From positions 7,224,873 to 7,288,872 of the forward strand of contig OY755173.1 of NCBI GenBank assembly GCA_963576735.1: a stretch of DNA of 64,000 nucleotides. Reading direction: 5' to 3'. This DNA comes from Bedellia somnulentella (lineage: Eukaryota; Arthropoda; Insecta; Lepidoptera; Bedelliidae). The notes under the pieces were generated by a model. The model was not told where the DNA came from and made no database searches. It saw nothing but the letters and a program-made list of their open reading frames with translations. Every line of letters starts with the position of its first letter. The first letter of the stretch is position 1. The position numbers were made by a program, and so were the translations under genes. This document shows positions 21,248-33,254 of the stretch, in pieces.

Positions 21248-22686
21248 ACATAGAACATGAACACTTTTAGTATACACATAATTTAATAAATATATTGTAT
21301 TAATTTCATTTTATTTATATTAACTTATATTTATTATGTTACTCACTCATAATTATATTTAAAGTGATTAATTACTAGTTTGTCGATATCGATCTCGATT
21401 AAAAAAATCGTCACGCGAGTCGATATGACATGCCCCTAACACTAGTTGTGAGGTTCATCTTTTATTCTTGCGGGTAGTTTAAAATATCCGCGGTGATTGT
21501 TCTAGAACAATTACCTCACCAGTCGAGAATCACTTATCGCGACACGTGAAGCTCTCGCTATATTTTAATATTTTTTCCATTTAAATTAATCGCACCCTGT
21601 TTGTTATTATTGCTATCATTTACTGTTACCGGTGTTATCGGTGGACAATAAATCCTTCATAAACTGTAAGTGATTTTATTATATTCTATTCGCTGACCAA
21701 GGAGATAATTCATTAATATCCTCACCCCCTACGCCCTGTGTTATATTGAAATTTTTAAATATCATTGAGGTAGGCAAATACTATAAAGCCACTTTAAACA
21801 ATCTTTGATTAGCCAAAAAAAAATTCATTTATTACTTAGCTCCAAAAATACCATAGCACTATGTAAGTCATTAAAATTTATATAAAAACCATAAATATTA
21901 GCCATTTGATAAACTTTCTAAAAATGCATTCATTAAGTAGGTATAATTAAATAAATGCATAAATTATTCATACAATGATCTATTCACAAAAAATGCAAAC
22001 CATTCATTTAATTCAACCTTTCGAATCGACCATCAATTTTAATTAAACATTAAAAACAGCCAATACTAATCACTTATCGTATTAATTAATTTATACATAA
22101 ATTAATCATTACGTCACAACGACGCCTATTTAGTTAATGCGACAGCTAACACGGCTGCAAATACTGAATACATAATCAATAACACCGCATGTGGACGGGT
22201 AATGTAATTATTAACCAAGTACACACTGGTTACTACCGCGGTATCCTTATAGTTGACAAACAATGTCCACCCGGACTAAATGCAAGCAAATATTATCGTG
22301 AATTATGGGACTTTGCTGGAACGATGAAACGGCTTTGTTTAATACTTTGCAAATGTCCTTTTAACCAATATACTTTTGTAGTACTAATGTACTTTTAGTT
22401 TGAAATCTGTGACGAATCAAGTTATTGTGCAAATTTAATATATCTCTTTAGTAGTGTGCTGTGAGGGTTTGATGAATGTTTATGGTTTTAATTTTGAAAA
22501 AGAGAGCGAGAGTATTTTTAACTTATTTGATATTGTGATTATATGACAAAATAATGAACGAATGATTCAGAAACTATACTTAAAAAGTAAAAGTAAGTAT
22601 GACTGACCAAAGCTACACATAGAATTACAAATACGTTTCACACAGCCTATGTAAGTTAATTTGGTCTTAATCTAATTGTATATTAT
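21248..22686. other. noncoding sequence
   Basis: No repeat or gene recognised; 21390-21560 is slightly GC-richer. Confidence 0.4.
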
Positions 22687-22813
22687 GCTGTGTAGTGTCA
22701 GCTTAGAATAGCACTACCCCTTTTCTTACCGTGGGTATTCGGAAGAGGAATTTCGTATTCTGAAGTTCTGGCTACCCTTTTAGGGATTGAAAGCCGTGAG
22801 TATATGTATGTAT
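22687..22813 (+). mobile_element. SINE-A copy with large internal deletion
   Basis: Head GCTGTGTAGTGTCAGCTTAG joins after about 50 bp directly to the GAAGTTCTGGCTACCC tail module and GCCGTGAGTATATG. About 120 bp of the middle is gone. Confidence 0.8.
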
Positions 22814-22947
22814 TAAAAACCGTAATCAACGTACGGTTCAGAGTAAAGGTACTTAAGAAACAAAAATGATTATGTATGACCAAATCTACACATACAATTA
22901 CAAATAAGTTTCACTCAGACTATATTGGTAAATGTGATTTGAAATAT

Positions 22948-23189
22948 GCATACATATACTCACGGCTATAAATCCCTAGAAGGGGTAGCCAGAGCTAAAG
23001 AATTAGAAATTCCTCAGTCACTTTTGTAGGGTTGAGTGGGAAAAGGGTGGTAAAATAAAGAATGTTGGTGATGGGTCTCCAACCGCATCGCCCAAAATCC
23101 CTTAAAAGCCCCAATACCGTTAGTCGCCTCTTACGTACACCCACCGGAAGAAATGGGGTAGTGCTATTCTAAGCCGACACTACACAGCA
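22948..23189 (-). mobile_element. SINE-A copy, full length
   Basis: Minus strand carries all landmarks from GTGTAGTGTCGGCTTAGAAT to GCCGTGAGTATATG. It lies 135 bp from the oppositely oriented copy 22687-22813. Confidence 0.88.
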
Positions 23190-23487
23190 AGTATGGTTAA
23201 GTAATAATCTAATTTTATATATTCTGAAAGTAATCTGTACAAGAAATTTTACACTAGAATTCAAATATCTATTCAATATACATTATGCAATGCACGACGC
23301 AATGTGGGTGGCCCACCCATCCCACAAGGTCTACTGACATTTTGGTGAAGGTCGTGGATATCCGATGCAATTATTTTATGCTACGTACTATGTGAGTCAC
23401 TTACCGATACAGGAAATTAATCATGAATAACATTATTAATAATACAATCTCTTTATATCTGCTATGGTAACTAATATATTAAGTTTT

Positions 23488-23721
23488 GCCGTTTAGTGCC
23501 GGCTTAGAATATCACTACCGCTTTCTACCCACGGATGTTGTAAGAGGCGACTAAGGGTATGAGGCTGGTAGAAGTGGTTTTTGGGCGATGTGGTTGGAAA
23601 CCCATTGTCAACGATACTTTATTTCTATCATCTTTCAAATGTGGTTGAGGAGTATCCAACTCTGTAGTTCTGGTTACCCCTTTTTGGGATTTATGGCCGT
23701 GAGTATATCTATATATGTATG
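23488..23721 (+). mobile_element. SINE-A copy, full length
   Basis: GTTTAGTGCCGGCTTAGAAT head, TTTTTGGGCGATGTGGTTGG middle and GGCCGTGAGTATATC tail. Mildly diverged. Confidence 0.85.
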
Positions 23722-24134
23722 TTATCTCTATAATGGTAACTAATATATTCAGATTTACAATTTGGTACTGAAAATTTGAATATCCATATATTCCGTTTTA
23801 TAACACTTCAAAGCTAAAGGTGCTGATAAATTTTTCAAGTTATCGTACAAAATAGAGGCGAAGCTATGGAACCGTAAATTAGTTAGCCTCTGAATAATTA
23901 CTGGCGGGTCATCTGCACATGATTGATTATCGTTTAAACCAGTCGCTTTCGTTCGGAAAATTGTACGTGCTCGTATAAAGAAATTAAGGTTAAGCTTTCA
24001 ACAAAATATTGTTAATTTATGCGTAAGTTAAACTAACAATATATTTCGTTGAAATAATGAGAACAAAAAACTGTCTAGACGTTGATTTTTTGCTAAGTCA
24101 GCGAAGTAAAATAAAAATAACAGAAAGCAACTAA
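23722..24134. other. noncoding sequence
   Basis: Nothing recognised. Confidence 0.4.
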
Positions 24135-24145
24135 TAATTTCTTAG
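24135..24145. repeat. LINE target-site duplication (left)
   Basis: TAATTTCTTAG here and at 24266-24276 flank a LINE fragment perfectly. Confidence 0.9.
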
Positions 24146-24265
24146 AAAAGATTGATGGATGTAAACGAAGCTAGAGAGGTTTGTCAGGATCGTGCGAAGT
24201 GGCGATCAATAGTCTCTGCCTACCCCAATGGGAACTAATGGCGTGAGTATATGTATGTATGTATG
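24146..24265 (+). mobile_element. RTE-like LINE, last 120 bp, with 11-bp target duplication
   Basis: Matches the 3' end of the 20258 copy from AGATTGATGGATGTAAACGA to the (TATG)n tail. Perfect 11-bp duplications abut both ends, so this is a complete insertion event, strongly 5'-truncated, not a chance fragment. Confidence 0.92.
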
Positions 24266-24276
24266 TAATTTCTTAG

Positions 24277-25857
24277 TAACCAGAACCTTATAATCGTGAC
24301 TAATTACTTGCTTTGTTCATTTATTTATTTTATTAAAAAATATCGTATTTTTAATGCTATATGAGTTATCATTAATTAGCTAACCATCTGAAGCCTATTT
24401 TAGTTGGTTTATGAAAAATTTATTTTTATAAAATATTTTGTAAAAATATTTTTGCCAAGACAAAATCTTGAATAATAACATTTTTTGTTTCATAGCTACC
24501 TTAAACGTTATATGCAAAAGTATCTAAACATAATATGGGCATCATGTAACCTATCAAAACATCAACTCGTGTTCTCGTACATAAATTTGCAATAGTACAT
24601 TAAATCAAACTGAACTATACGGGATGCATACAATACGAACTACCGGCAGAATTTACACTAGTCATATCTCTAGTAGTCTGAAATAGCTACGTCAAACTTG
24701 CAGCTTGTAACATGTCGTAGGCCACACAATAGTAGGTCGGTAAATAAACAGCCTGCAACGCAACCGATAAGCCTCCATAGTACGAATATAGGGCGGTGTT
24801 CAAACCATCTTCTGTCCTAACTTGGAGAAGCTCTTGTTTATTCCGGCTCTTGAAGCGCACTGAACTGTGTTTATAATGAGATTAGGTTTAAGCAGGCCGA
24901 AATTTAAATCGGTCTTAAGTTGACCCTTTATTATTTTTGGTAGATTACAAACTTTTTATCAAAGATTTATTCTTTTAACCGCAAATGCTGAGGCTTAAAT
25001 GCTCTTTATCTCTATAATTGCCTAGTGATCATTGGAAAGGACAGAACATTTGAAGCGGTGAATGCCTAAAACTTCATTATTTATCGAATTGAAAATTATG
25101 TTAATTCAATTATTTTCCCAAAATTTCGTGATGGTAAAAATATATTCATATAAACATTTATGTAATGTTTAATGCTATTCTAGTTAAGTAAAAAGCATTT
25201 TTAGTTCGCCTCTTAGTATCCGCTTCTATTGAAAGTAGAAAAACAACAAAAGAAAACTACCATTAATAATTTCCGTAGATATAGGAAAAGAGCAATGTTT
25301 ACTCCAAAAGCCGACACAACAGAATGGATGATTAAGTTTAGCAGAAAACGAATCATTCGCCAAAGTAGCTCGTTCGGAGGCCGTGAGCAGCTAAACGCGT
25401 TATTTTTCACTTGGCTTTATTTTTACGCGGCGGTGGTAGCTGTACACCGCTCAGCCTCACTCCAGATTCTAATCAATTTAATTTATCGAGGATCCCCTCG
25501 CGGCGGTGATTCACTTCATTTAATGCACGTATTTTGCGGGAGAGCTGATTGTTTTGAAGCATTCGGCTGTACGCTCCATTTAGATTAATTATTGGATTAC
25601 TTAATTTCGATCCCGAAAAGATATTTATCGCTGTGTTTCTAGCATCCAAGTCACGCGGGACGCCGATATGATGGACGTTGTTTTCGATGAGTTTTGACTA
25701 CCATATTATTAACTTAATAGTCAGCAAATAAATGCAGGTTCATTAATTTTCTTTGTGATTCGTTTAGCTCTATATTGAGCTATCATATTTTAAAACATCA
25801 CTACGAAATGTGTTTCAAGTATTGATTAATCTTTAATAAGCTAAGCTTGGGTTGGGT
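24277..25857. other. noncoding sequence
   Basis: No repeat seen. A 119-codon plus frame at 25229-25588 overlaps a local GC-rich patch and has no recognisable domain. Confidence 0.35.
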
Positions 25858-25915
25858 AACAAAAAGTACACGTCATGTTAAGAAGTTTTAGTATCTCTGC
25901 CAATATCTGCCAAGA
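25858..25915 (+). mobile_element. SINE-B fragment
   Basis: GTACACGTCATGTTAAGAAG and AGTATCTCTGCCAA correspond to the SINE-B segment just upstream of its tail hairpin. Confidence 0.45.
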
Positions 25916-27126
25916 CGTACTATACCGTTAAAAAAATTCTAATTCACTCGTCAATAAATCACAAGAGGTCATAAAAAATGCAAGCGTGAAAATCTTTAAG
26001 TGCATTTCAAAACTCTTTTTTTGTCCTATAAGTGAAGGATTATACTTTATCATTCATTTCAAGACTTATATAATAATTATGAAACAATTTGTTCTTATAA
26101 CTATTGCATGCGTTGTGACACAAACTAGTTATGACTGCAATATAACAAATTCAAAGCGAAATAATTGTGTCGATGTAACCACTCCTTCATGAGAAAGAAA
26201 CCTGCCAGCTACTGCTGTGACAACAGGCATTAATTACTGCTAAGATTAAATAGGAACCTTACCAATCGAAGGAGAAATAGGGACGGAATTACAGAGCTGA
26301 GGTATTTGTCTCGGCAACTAATAAGAGAGACAATATTGCACTGCCGAGCACTTTCACGTTTCATCCAATGGGAAAATAATTAATTTATTTTTCATTACAC
26401 TCCTTTCATTGTAACACATCTAATTGAATTATTGGTATTCATTTACTTTAATAATAGTTATATTATGTACTTTATATAATTTCCTTATTACTTATAAACT
26501 ATTTTAAGGTCAATAAATGGATCAAGCAACCAAAAAGAAGAAAAAAAAACAGCTTTAGGCTCAGTAATTGATTTGTCAGTAATTTTAACTTTAATAATAG
26601 TTTACATTTCTTTTAAAGTTAATTAACATAAACCGGATACGTAAAACAATTGTATGTGTGGTTAAAATTCTGGTTTGGACTTGGCACTTGAAGTTGCGCC
26701 ACTGTATTCAGCCTTTTCATCCACCTTAATTATTTTCTTCCACTATTTTCCATAAACAAAGGCTAGCCGATTATCGGTCCGGTTCGATAGCTCCTGTGAC
26801 GCCTTTGTTCTTTAATTAACATTGGAAATGTGTTTGATATTTCGCTTTCTAAGCACGTTTGTTATTTATTCGTCGATTTATTTATACGTTTTATTAAAGG
26901 GAAAGGGATAATAGGGAAATTTGTTATTGTATTATTTTGTGCTATTTGGTTCCTATTTCCGAAAATACTTAGTATTCGAGTGTACCCGTAATACTTATTA
27001 TCCATTTATCAGTTATGTTTGTGATTATCAATCACCTAATAAATAATTTGGACCCTATTTTCTCTCGTATATTCCCTTTGTTTTGAAATAGAGTTATGTT
27101 AGATTCTCAATAGGTTTAACCTTATA
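25916..27126. other. AT-rich noncoding sequence
   Basis: Nothing recognised. Confidence 0.4.
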
Positions 27127-27287
27127 AAAGGTAGCTGATGCTTCGGAATAAAAAAATCTTCAGCCAGTTTAAGTCCAGACTCTTTGTCATTGGTCTCTTA
27201 CCACATCTCCCAAAAAATATAAAATAACCTTTTGTTGCCACTTTAAGGAAGGATTGAGGTGTGCTATTCTAAGGCGACGTTACAACC
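27127..27287 (-). mobile_element. SINE-A copy, degenerate
   Basis: Minus strand keeps a TAACGTCGCCTTAGAATAGC head, AAGGTTATTTTATATTTTT middle and a TGAAGATTTTTTTATTCCG end. The tail hairpin is lost. Confidence 0.55.
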
Positions 27288-27378
27288 TAAAAATTACACT
27301 GTAGTAAATATTTTAATATTAAATTATTAATGAAAATGGAAAATGCGATTGCTTATGATAGACGTTCTAAGTAAACTA

Positions 27379-27540
27379 ATTACAATAAACATAACATAAA
27401 GGTTCACGCCGAATATCCCCAAAGGGGTTGGCAGAAGAACTAATACTTCTGAACATCACGTGGCTTTGTCACCAGGTGTTCAGAGTACCGTTCTACCCAT
27501 TGAGCTATCACGTCGTACACACTACGACAATATTACAATA
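27379..27540 (-). mobile_element. SINE-B copy with internal deletion and 9-bp target duplication
   Basis: ATTACAATA at 27379-27387 and 27532-27540 flank the element. The minus strand starts in a partial tRNA head (GATAGCTCAATGGGTAGAAC), jumps over most of the body to the ACTCTGAACACCTGGTGAC block, and ends in CCCCTTTGGGGATATTCGGC plus a TTATG-type tail. Confidence 0.8.
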
Positions 27541-27705
27541 CTACAAAAATAAGTGATCAAAACTATTCGCCAATCTTTTTTTATAAAATTTTTATTTCGG
27601 CCGATTAACATAGGTTAGCTAAACATTGCCCTATCTAAATATTAACTTAGCTATTATTATTATTACCTATGTATTAAGTTAATTAAGGGGCAAACAAATA
27701 AAAAT
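27541..27705. other. AT-rich spacer
   Basis: Nothing recognised. Confidence 0.35.
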
Positions 27706-27832
27706 GCCAGAAATTAACAATACCTCAATCACTTTTGGAAAATGTTACGGTAAAAGGTATTACAAATAAAATAAACGTGAAACTCAGAATCCCTTATCAA
27801 CCTCGTTAGTTTCCTTTCTAAGATATCACATG
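27706..27832 (-). mobile_element. possible SINE-A relic
   Basis: CCTCAATCACTTTTGGAAAA and ATCAACCTCGTTAGTTTCC recall the family middle on the minus strand, in the right order. Confidence 0.35.
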
Positions 27833-28962
27833 ACAAATCTGTACTCTAAACTTAATTTCCTTCTAACGACCTCATCTAAACAAAATCAATTACAAACTAA
27901 CAAATTCACTTAATTTAAGTACTAAAAGTGGTTTGAGCGTAACTGACTAACTACACAGCACTGTTAGTAGTATCAAAATCTCGTCATCCATAAATTAAGG
28001 GTACGCGGTTGGTGGCGGTAGTGGACTCAGCGTTTAAGCTCCATTGTGCATAACCGAAGAGGGACAGGAAACCACAACGAAGCTTCGTTTCACTACTATT
28101 ACATTGAAAATACATGTTAACTCAATTAAACTAGACTATTTTTACGTTTTATTTATTAGTTTTAAATTTTTATTGTATAAGTCAAGAAGCTATAGGATGG
28201 AATTTTGTCTCGTGATGGTGAAACAGCAGCTGAGTTTTAAGTGATGATTTATGATATATAACTTTTCTTGACTCTACTGACGTACCTAATATAATGATTG
28301 GTGTGATATAAGGCTTATTTTTTTAATATTAACGAACCGGTGTAATAAATCAATTATAAAATAAAATATCATATATTTAATGTATCATGACAAAAAAAAA
28401 ACTATGTATCTATAAAGGGTTCCAGTTATAAAGCGTAATGCATAAGGTAGTTAAATAACTCAAAAGTGATGCTGTTCTTATTAAAGTCAAAATGATATTG
28501 TTCTTACATTTAAGTAAGACAGTAAAACCCTATTTGGTTAAAGTCTACTAAGTCAAAGAACCAAAATACAAAGAACTGTCTCCACCATTAATATAGTACG
28601 TAAATTGACTAAGTTTACGTAGGCCTCAAAGGTCTTGTTTGTTGGTCGCAGCAAAACAGAGTTGACGTGGTGCGGTGTGAGAACAGTGCTTTCGTTATTT
28701 TCAATTTTCATACACGTACGACCTTTTCTCTGCATATTATCATTTCTTTACTAGACATGCGAAATTGAAACTTACTAGCCGGCCAGTGATTGAAATTCGA
28801 GCATAAATTTTAGTGTATTTTATACCTTCCTTGCTACGAGTATATACAAATTTTATTGATGACAAGTGATTATCTTTTCCAACTATATTGCTATTGTTAT
28901 ATATAATAAAACAAAAATATTGCATAATAAAGGTCACTAAAAAGCTCTAATATGCCAATGCC
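27833..28962. other. noncoding sequence
   Basis: No supported gene or repeat. Confidence 0.4.
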
Positions 28963-29012
28963 GCGGGAAGTATTGAGTTCTTGCTATTCTAAACCAACAC
29001 AAATATATATTA
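28963..29012 (-). mobile_element. SINE-A head relic
   Basis: TGTTGGTTTAGAATAGCAAG on the minus strand recalls the SINE-A head; only about 50 bp persist. Confidence 0.35.
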
Positions 29013-29595
29013 TATTTGGTCCAGTATCAATTAAATAAACTTATTTATTAGTGCTACAAAAAATAATTATATATTCTACAATAAAAGAAACTACCTAGGG
29101 ATTCAAAGATTTTATTTGATGGCTTCCCTAATCTTCTGGCAGAAAAAAGTATAAGTGAATTTGTGCGTACAAAAGAAATCCACTCAAAAATATTAAGGAA
29201 AAAGATGCTGTTATTATAGCGCACCTTCCGCAGAAGGTGTGGGCGCGAAGTCATATACAATAAGAAAATTGTATTTCCATTTTAACAATTTCAATTTAGT
29301 ATTAATTCAAGTCCCAGAGAACGGTTGGACGCGTTCCCGCCACATGTAAAATATGAATCGGCTAAGTGAAATTAAAATGGTCTATAAATTGTGATTTTTG
29401 CAAGTCCTAAAGTGGAGAAGGCTTTTTATTATTTATCGCTCGCCCTTGCGCACCAAGCGCCCGCTTGCTACCAATATTATTATTCAACTAAGTGGGGAAT
29501 ACATTTTAGATGTTAACAAGAAACAAATTTTAAATTGCGTTGAAGATTCGGAAGTTATTGGACTGTATATTTTATATTGTTATGTTTTGTTACAG
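29013..29595. other. probable intron upstream of the Rbp6 RRM1 exon
   Basis: Ends in a T-rich tract and TTACAG at 29590-29595, a good 3' splice site. No earlier exon was recognised here or to the left. Confidence 0.5.
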
Positions 29596-29680
29596 GGGCT
29601 TTGGGTTCATCACATTCAGCGACCCAGCTAGTGTAGACAAAGTGTTAGAACAATGCACGCACGAATTAGATGGTAAAAAG
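29596..29680 (+). CDS. Rbp6: Rbp6-like (Musashi family) exon: end of RRM1
   Basis: 85-bp exon bounded by TTACAG and AG|GTGAGT. The first base completes an Arg codon from the previous exon (phase 2), then reads [19 protein letters not shown] followed by CTHELDGKK. This is RNP1 (RGFGF-x-x-F) plus the last helix and strand of RRM1. Musashi-family proteins bind UAG-containing mRNA sites and regulate translation in the cytoplasm. Rbp6 is preferred over msi because the next exon gives IDPKVAFPRRAHPK, as I recall for Rbp6, whereas Drosophila msi differs there. Length and phase fit a normal exon. Assignment is from memory of the family, without a database search. Confidence 0.88.
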
Positions 29681-29702
29681 GTGAGTGCAAATTTATTTGT
29701 CT

Positions 29703-29885
29703 GCTTAGAGTCGGTTTGGAATAGCACTACCCTATATCTTCCCATGGGTAAGAGGCGACTCGGGGCCTATCACGAAAAATATTTATTTTACTATTTAACT
29801 TCCAAAAGTGGTTGAAGAATTTTCTGATTCTGAAGCTCTGCCTACCCCTTTAAGAGATTTATAGCCGTCAATATATGTATGTATG
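29703..29885 (+). mobile_element. SINE-A copy 22 bp after a splice donor
   Basis: Head GTCGGTTTGGAATAGCAC, middle ACTTCCAAAAGTGGTTGA, and CTCTGCCTACCCC tail module with GCCGTCAATATATG. The GCC/GGC outer stem is not preserved. An internal part is deleted. Its left end is immediately intronic to the RRM1 exon. Confidence 0.75.
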
Positions 29886-29971
29886 TTACTATATTGTTTA
29901 TGTTATAACTCGAATTTTTATTGATTCTTTAACTTATAGCAATAAAATGTAGTCTCTGACTTATTATTTAG

Positions 29972-30014
29972 ATGCATATACTCACGTCATTGGTTCCGAT
30001 AGGGATAGGCAGAT
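29972..30014 (-). mobile_element. RTE-like LINE tail fragment
   Basis: On the minus strand CTGCCTATCCCTATCGGAAC and GACGTGAGTATATG match the LINE 3' end. It abuts the tail of the other LINE fragment to its right. Confidence 0.65.
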
Positions 30015-30990
30015 ATTTATTTATTAATTTATTTATTTATTATATAAGGATCATCAACAGCAATACATATTATATAGTAAGTTGGAACAGTACAGTAAAT
30101 AAGGCCAATAACAGATGATCACAAGTTAAAACAAGATACACACACAGTTAATTCAAAGAAAAATAATAATAAACTAAACTATCTAAAGACAAAATGAATA
30201 ACAACAGAAAAAGAAAAAAATATATATGTAAAAATGCTAAACAATTGAGAAAAGAATAAAATGTAATAGTAATGATAATTGATGATACTTGAATGATAAT
30301 ATGTGTGGTGTGTGTAATGTGTGTTATGATGTGTGAGTGTGTATATTAGAATGTGAGTATATGTATGTGAATGTGATTGTATTGATATGCATAAACGTTA
30401 TATAATAGTAAAACCTTATTTAAATAATATGACATAGAAATAGTTGAATCTACCTAAACAACTATAGCGTCTAGAACCAAGCGTTTGAAAATAGACTTGC
30501 TATGTGCAAACGGATCGAGGGAATAAAAATATTTGTTGTACTCATCTAAAATTCGTTGAATAGGCGCGTTATGAGCATAGTTGGTTCTAGCAAAAGGTAG
30601 GTGAAACATTTTTATAAAAGTATGGCGAGTTCTGAGCGCAGGCGTGTTTAGTCCAATTTGGGAAACTACGTTGGGACAATCCATCCGACCACTCAAAACA
30701 TCATGCAGAACTAACATGTCTAAAAGAATGCGGCGCTGGTCAAGTTGTAATATTTTGTGATGTTTGCATGACGTTTCGTAGGTGCAGTCCCATCGTTTAG
30801 TTCTGAATTCCAAGTGACGTATAAATATGCGCTGTATCGACTCAATAATTTGAATATACTTTAGATAATGCGGGGACCAAATAGAGGAAGCGAATTCTAG
30901 AACACTACGTACATATGCGCAATAAATAGATTTTATACAATTAAGATCATCAAATAAGATATAACGGATTGTCAATAAAATAGACATTAT
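30015..30990 (-). mobile_element. second LINE type, 3' fragment (minus strand)
   Basis: Minus strand carries the RT C-terminal frame 30454-30987, a 3' untranslated region rich in TG/CA runs, and an (AATA)n tail ending at about 30017. It directly abuts the RTE-like LINE tail, suggesting insertion into it or at its end. 5'-truncated. Confidence 0.7.
30454..30987 (-). CDS. non-LTR RT C-terminal fragment (truncated)
   Basis: 177 open codons on the minus strand. IKSIYCAYVRSVLEFASSIW and SPHYLKYIQIIESIQRIFIR match the region following the RT palm in Jockey/I/R1-group LINEs (the pattern YCALVRSxLEYxSxVWxP). The catalytic palm lies upstream and is missing, so the product would have no polymerase activity. 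No internal stops, so probably a fairly recent truncated copy. The Met at the 5' end is incidental. Confidence 0.7.
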   Translation of the reverse strand: MSILLTIRYILFDDLNCIKSIYCAYVRSVLEFASSIWSPHYLKYIQIIESIQRIFIRHLEFRTKRWDCTYETSCKHHKILQLDQRRILLDMLVLHDVLSGRMDCPNVVSQIGLNTPALRTRHTFIKMFHLPFARTNYAHNAPIQRILDEYNKYFYSLDPFAHSKSIFKRLVLDAIVV

Positions 30991-31149
30991 AAGAAAGTTA
31001 AGTTATCAAAAGGATGATGGGAAATTGTAAAGTAGATTTGATGGGAAAACTAAAAGTTTCAAAGGAGTTTTGAGGGGTAAATATTGGAAGTTAAAGGAGG
31101 GTTTGTAGATTGGTCTCGAGCAAGATTACCCTACAATCACTTGAGCAGC
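30991..31149. other. spacer, nothing recognised
   Basis: Short single-copy-looking segment between the LINE fragment and the next SINE. Confidence 0.3.
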
Positions 31150-31159
31150 ATACGCATAC

Positions 31160-31404
31160 ATACATACATATACTCACGGCTATAAATCCCTTGAAGGGGT
31201 AGCCAGAGCTAAGGAATTAGAAATTACTCAGCCACTTTTGGAAGTTGCGTGAGGAAAAGATGGTGGAATAAAGGTTGTTCGTGATGGGTCTCCAACCGCA
31301 TCGCCCAAAAATCCCTTAAAAGCCCCAATACCGTTAGTCGCCTCTTACGTACACCCACCGGAAGAAATGGGGTAGTGCTATTCTAAGTCGACACTACACA
31401 GCTA
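31160..31404 (-). mobile_element. SINE-A copy, full length, with 10-bp target duplication
   Basis: Flanked by ATACGCATAC at 31150-31159 and 31405-31414. The minus strand has the whole family sequence: GCTGTGTAGTGTCGACTTAG head, GGTTGGAGACCCATCACG (a B-box-like word with one mismatch), ACTTCCAAAAGTGGCTGAG, and the hairpin module GGCTACCCCTTCAAGGG then GCCGTGAGTATATG. A good reference copy. Confidence 0.92.
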
Positions 31405-31584
31405 ATACGCATACTTATTATTATATTAGCTATAGTTAGCTTAGAGGCCTATTTTGACACGCGCAGAAAGAAATGGGTCAAAAGACAAAAAGATAAAAGA
31501 TATTTATTTGTTACCAAACCACAATAACAACATAAAAAACATCACAACTAAAATAAGACAAAAGATGGCAACAAAAAGGCAAAG

Positions 31585-31655
31585 TACCTCAGCTAGGTTC
31601 CCAACATTATCCACAGGACGCTGCTGGGTTAGTGCTATTCTAAAACAGCAATATA
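31585..31655 (-). mobile_element. SINE-A head relic
   Basis: TGCTGTTTTAGAATAGCAC and CCAGCAGCGTCCTGTGG on the minus strand recall the head; short and diverged. Confidence 0.4.
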
Positions 31656-33254
31656 AAACTTATTAAAAAAAAATACAACGTTTAATACACAGTAGAGTAC
31701 ATATATAGTGCAGTTACTTTAAAAAAATAGTTGATGATAAATTATTAATAGCATATCTCTTCAACCACTTACTTTCCGAATATAAACTTATATTTCAATA
31801 ACCGTTCGGGGAAAATGAATTTAGAGGCAGAAAGACTTAGGTCTGGAAACAAGAAAGCTGAACAAGTATTTTTTATTCCTGGAAAACAAACAATAGAATT
31901 AAAAGTCACAGTAGACAACAAAAAAAACTAATAACAAATTGAGATATATACTTTTAATATTATACACAGTAACTTTTATTTGGACACAGGAAAGTATAAA
32001 ACGAAGGACCAACTGTCAATCATAGAATTATTTCGGTGTCTATTATGATATGATTGAAATGTAGTTACACCTGAAATTGATCCTAAGGACCCTTACACTC
32101 TACATTTTTTAACGAGTCGTGGATGAGCGTTTGTAGCGACTCACACGCACGCAAGTTAAACGCAAACCATAGACATTAGCAGACTAGAATTTCAATGCAA
32201 ATTGAGATTGAAATGAATTGAGCTGAGCGAGTTAGGTAAACCTAAGTCTTATTATTATCTGTGCAGTCGGTCTTAATCTTTAAGCCGCGCTCTAAATAAG
32301 TAACAATTTTTTTTATTGATTTCGATGGGAAAATAGTTTTTCGATGATCAGTCCTCAATTGTAGGTTTGATTACGACATGCCATCCCGGTCAACTCGCTC
32401 CAGAGGAGTTCGATCACAAAGAAGTGACCTACCCGCATACAAGAGCAAAAAACAACGGTACGCAAGAGACCTTGTATCAACCGTTTGTAGACTTGAACAA
32501 CTTTCGAAGCCAAAATTTCAAGTACTGTTTTTTTAGTAAATTGTTGCTGTTTCGAAAGTATGTCAAAGAAGTTGATTACAAACGCTCACCGCCAAATAAT
32601 CTAGATAAATTACTGAGCCCGTCACTGCTGTTTACTTTGATTAAATTGTAGTCGACTAGCGGAAGATTAGCCGAAGCTTCGCAAATCGAGCGGAGAGAGG
32701 GAGTATTTTCTCAATTTACATAAAACGAAAGCTTTTGATCGTGATAGTGAATTTCTTTGTGTTTTGCTTACAACCATTATTTCCCTGCAACACATTTATT
32801 ATACTCGCTCGGAAACGTACATTATAATAATCAACAACACTGGTTTTTACGTGCACATCATAATTTTAAGTCTTTTTTTTTACTAAAAACGTATGGTCTT
32901 TTTTTGGAGAAGTTGAATTCATGTTATCGGTACCATTATCATGTAATACATAATATTCAATGCTTTGGTACGTCAAACCAAATTTTTTGATCGTTATTTG
33001 TATTAAGAATACAGTTTTAAATATCAGATTTGTCTGGAATAAGCTTGATATGTTAGGTTCACGATTGGTCCGAGCCGTTATAGGATCCATGACTATTTGA
33101 TGTTTATCCCAACCTTTTTTTCATATATTGCCAATATAGTGCTACAAAATAAATTTCTGTTATTGGCACTAATAATTTTAGTGCAAATTAGTTGATAGTA
33201 GAGTATATCTCGCATTTGGCTGTGTCGGGGCTTTCAAAGGTGTTTTTTTTTTGA
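31656..33254. other. noncoding intron sequence
   Basis: Nothing recognised in 1.6 kb; 32090-32720 is less AT-rich and could be a conserved noncoding or regulatory segment. Confidence 0.35.

Noticed and set aside
25229..25588. 119-codon plus-strand ORF as a gene
   Set aside because: No domain, no splice or promoter context, and it crosses from AT-rich to GC-rich sequence without change of pattern.
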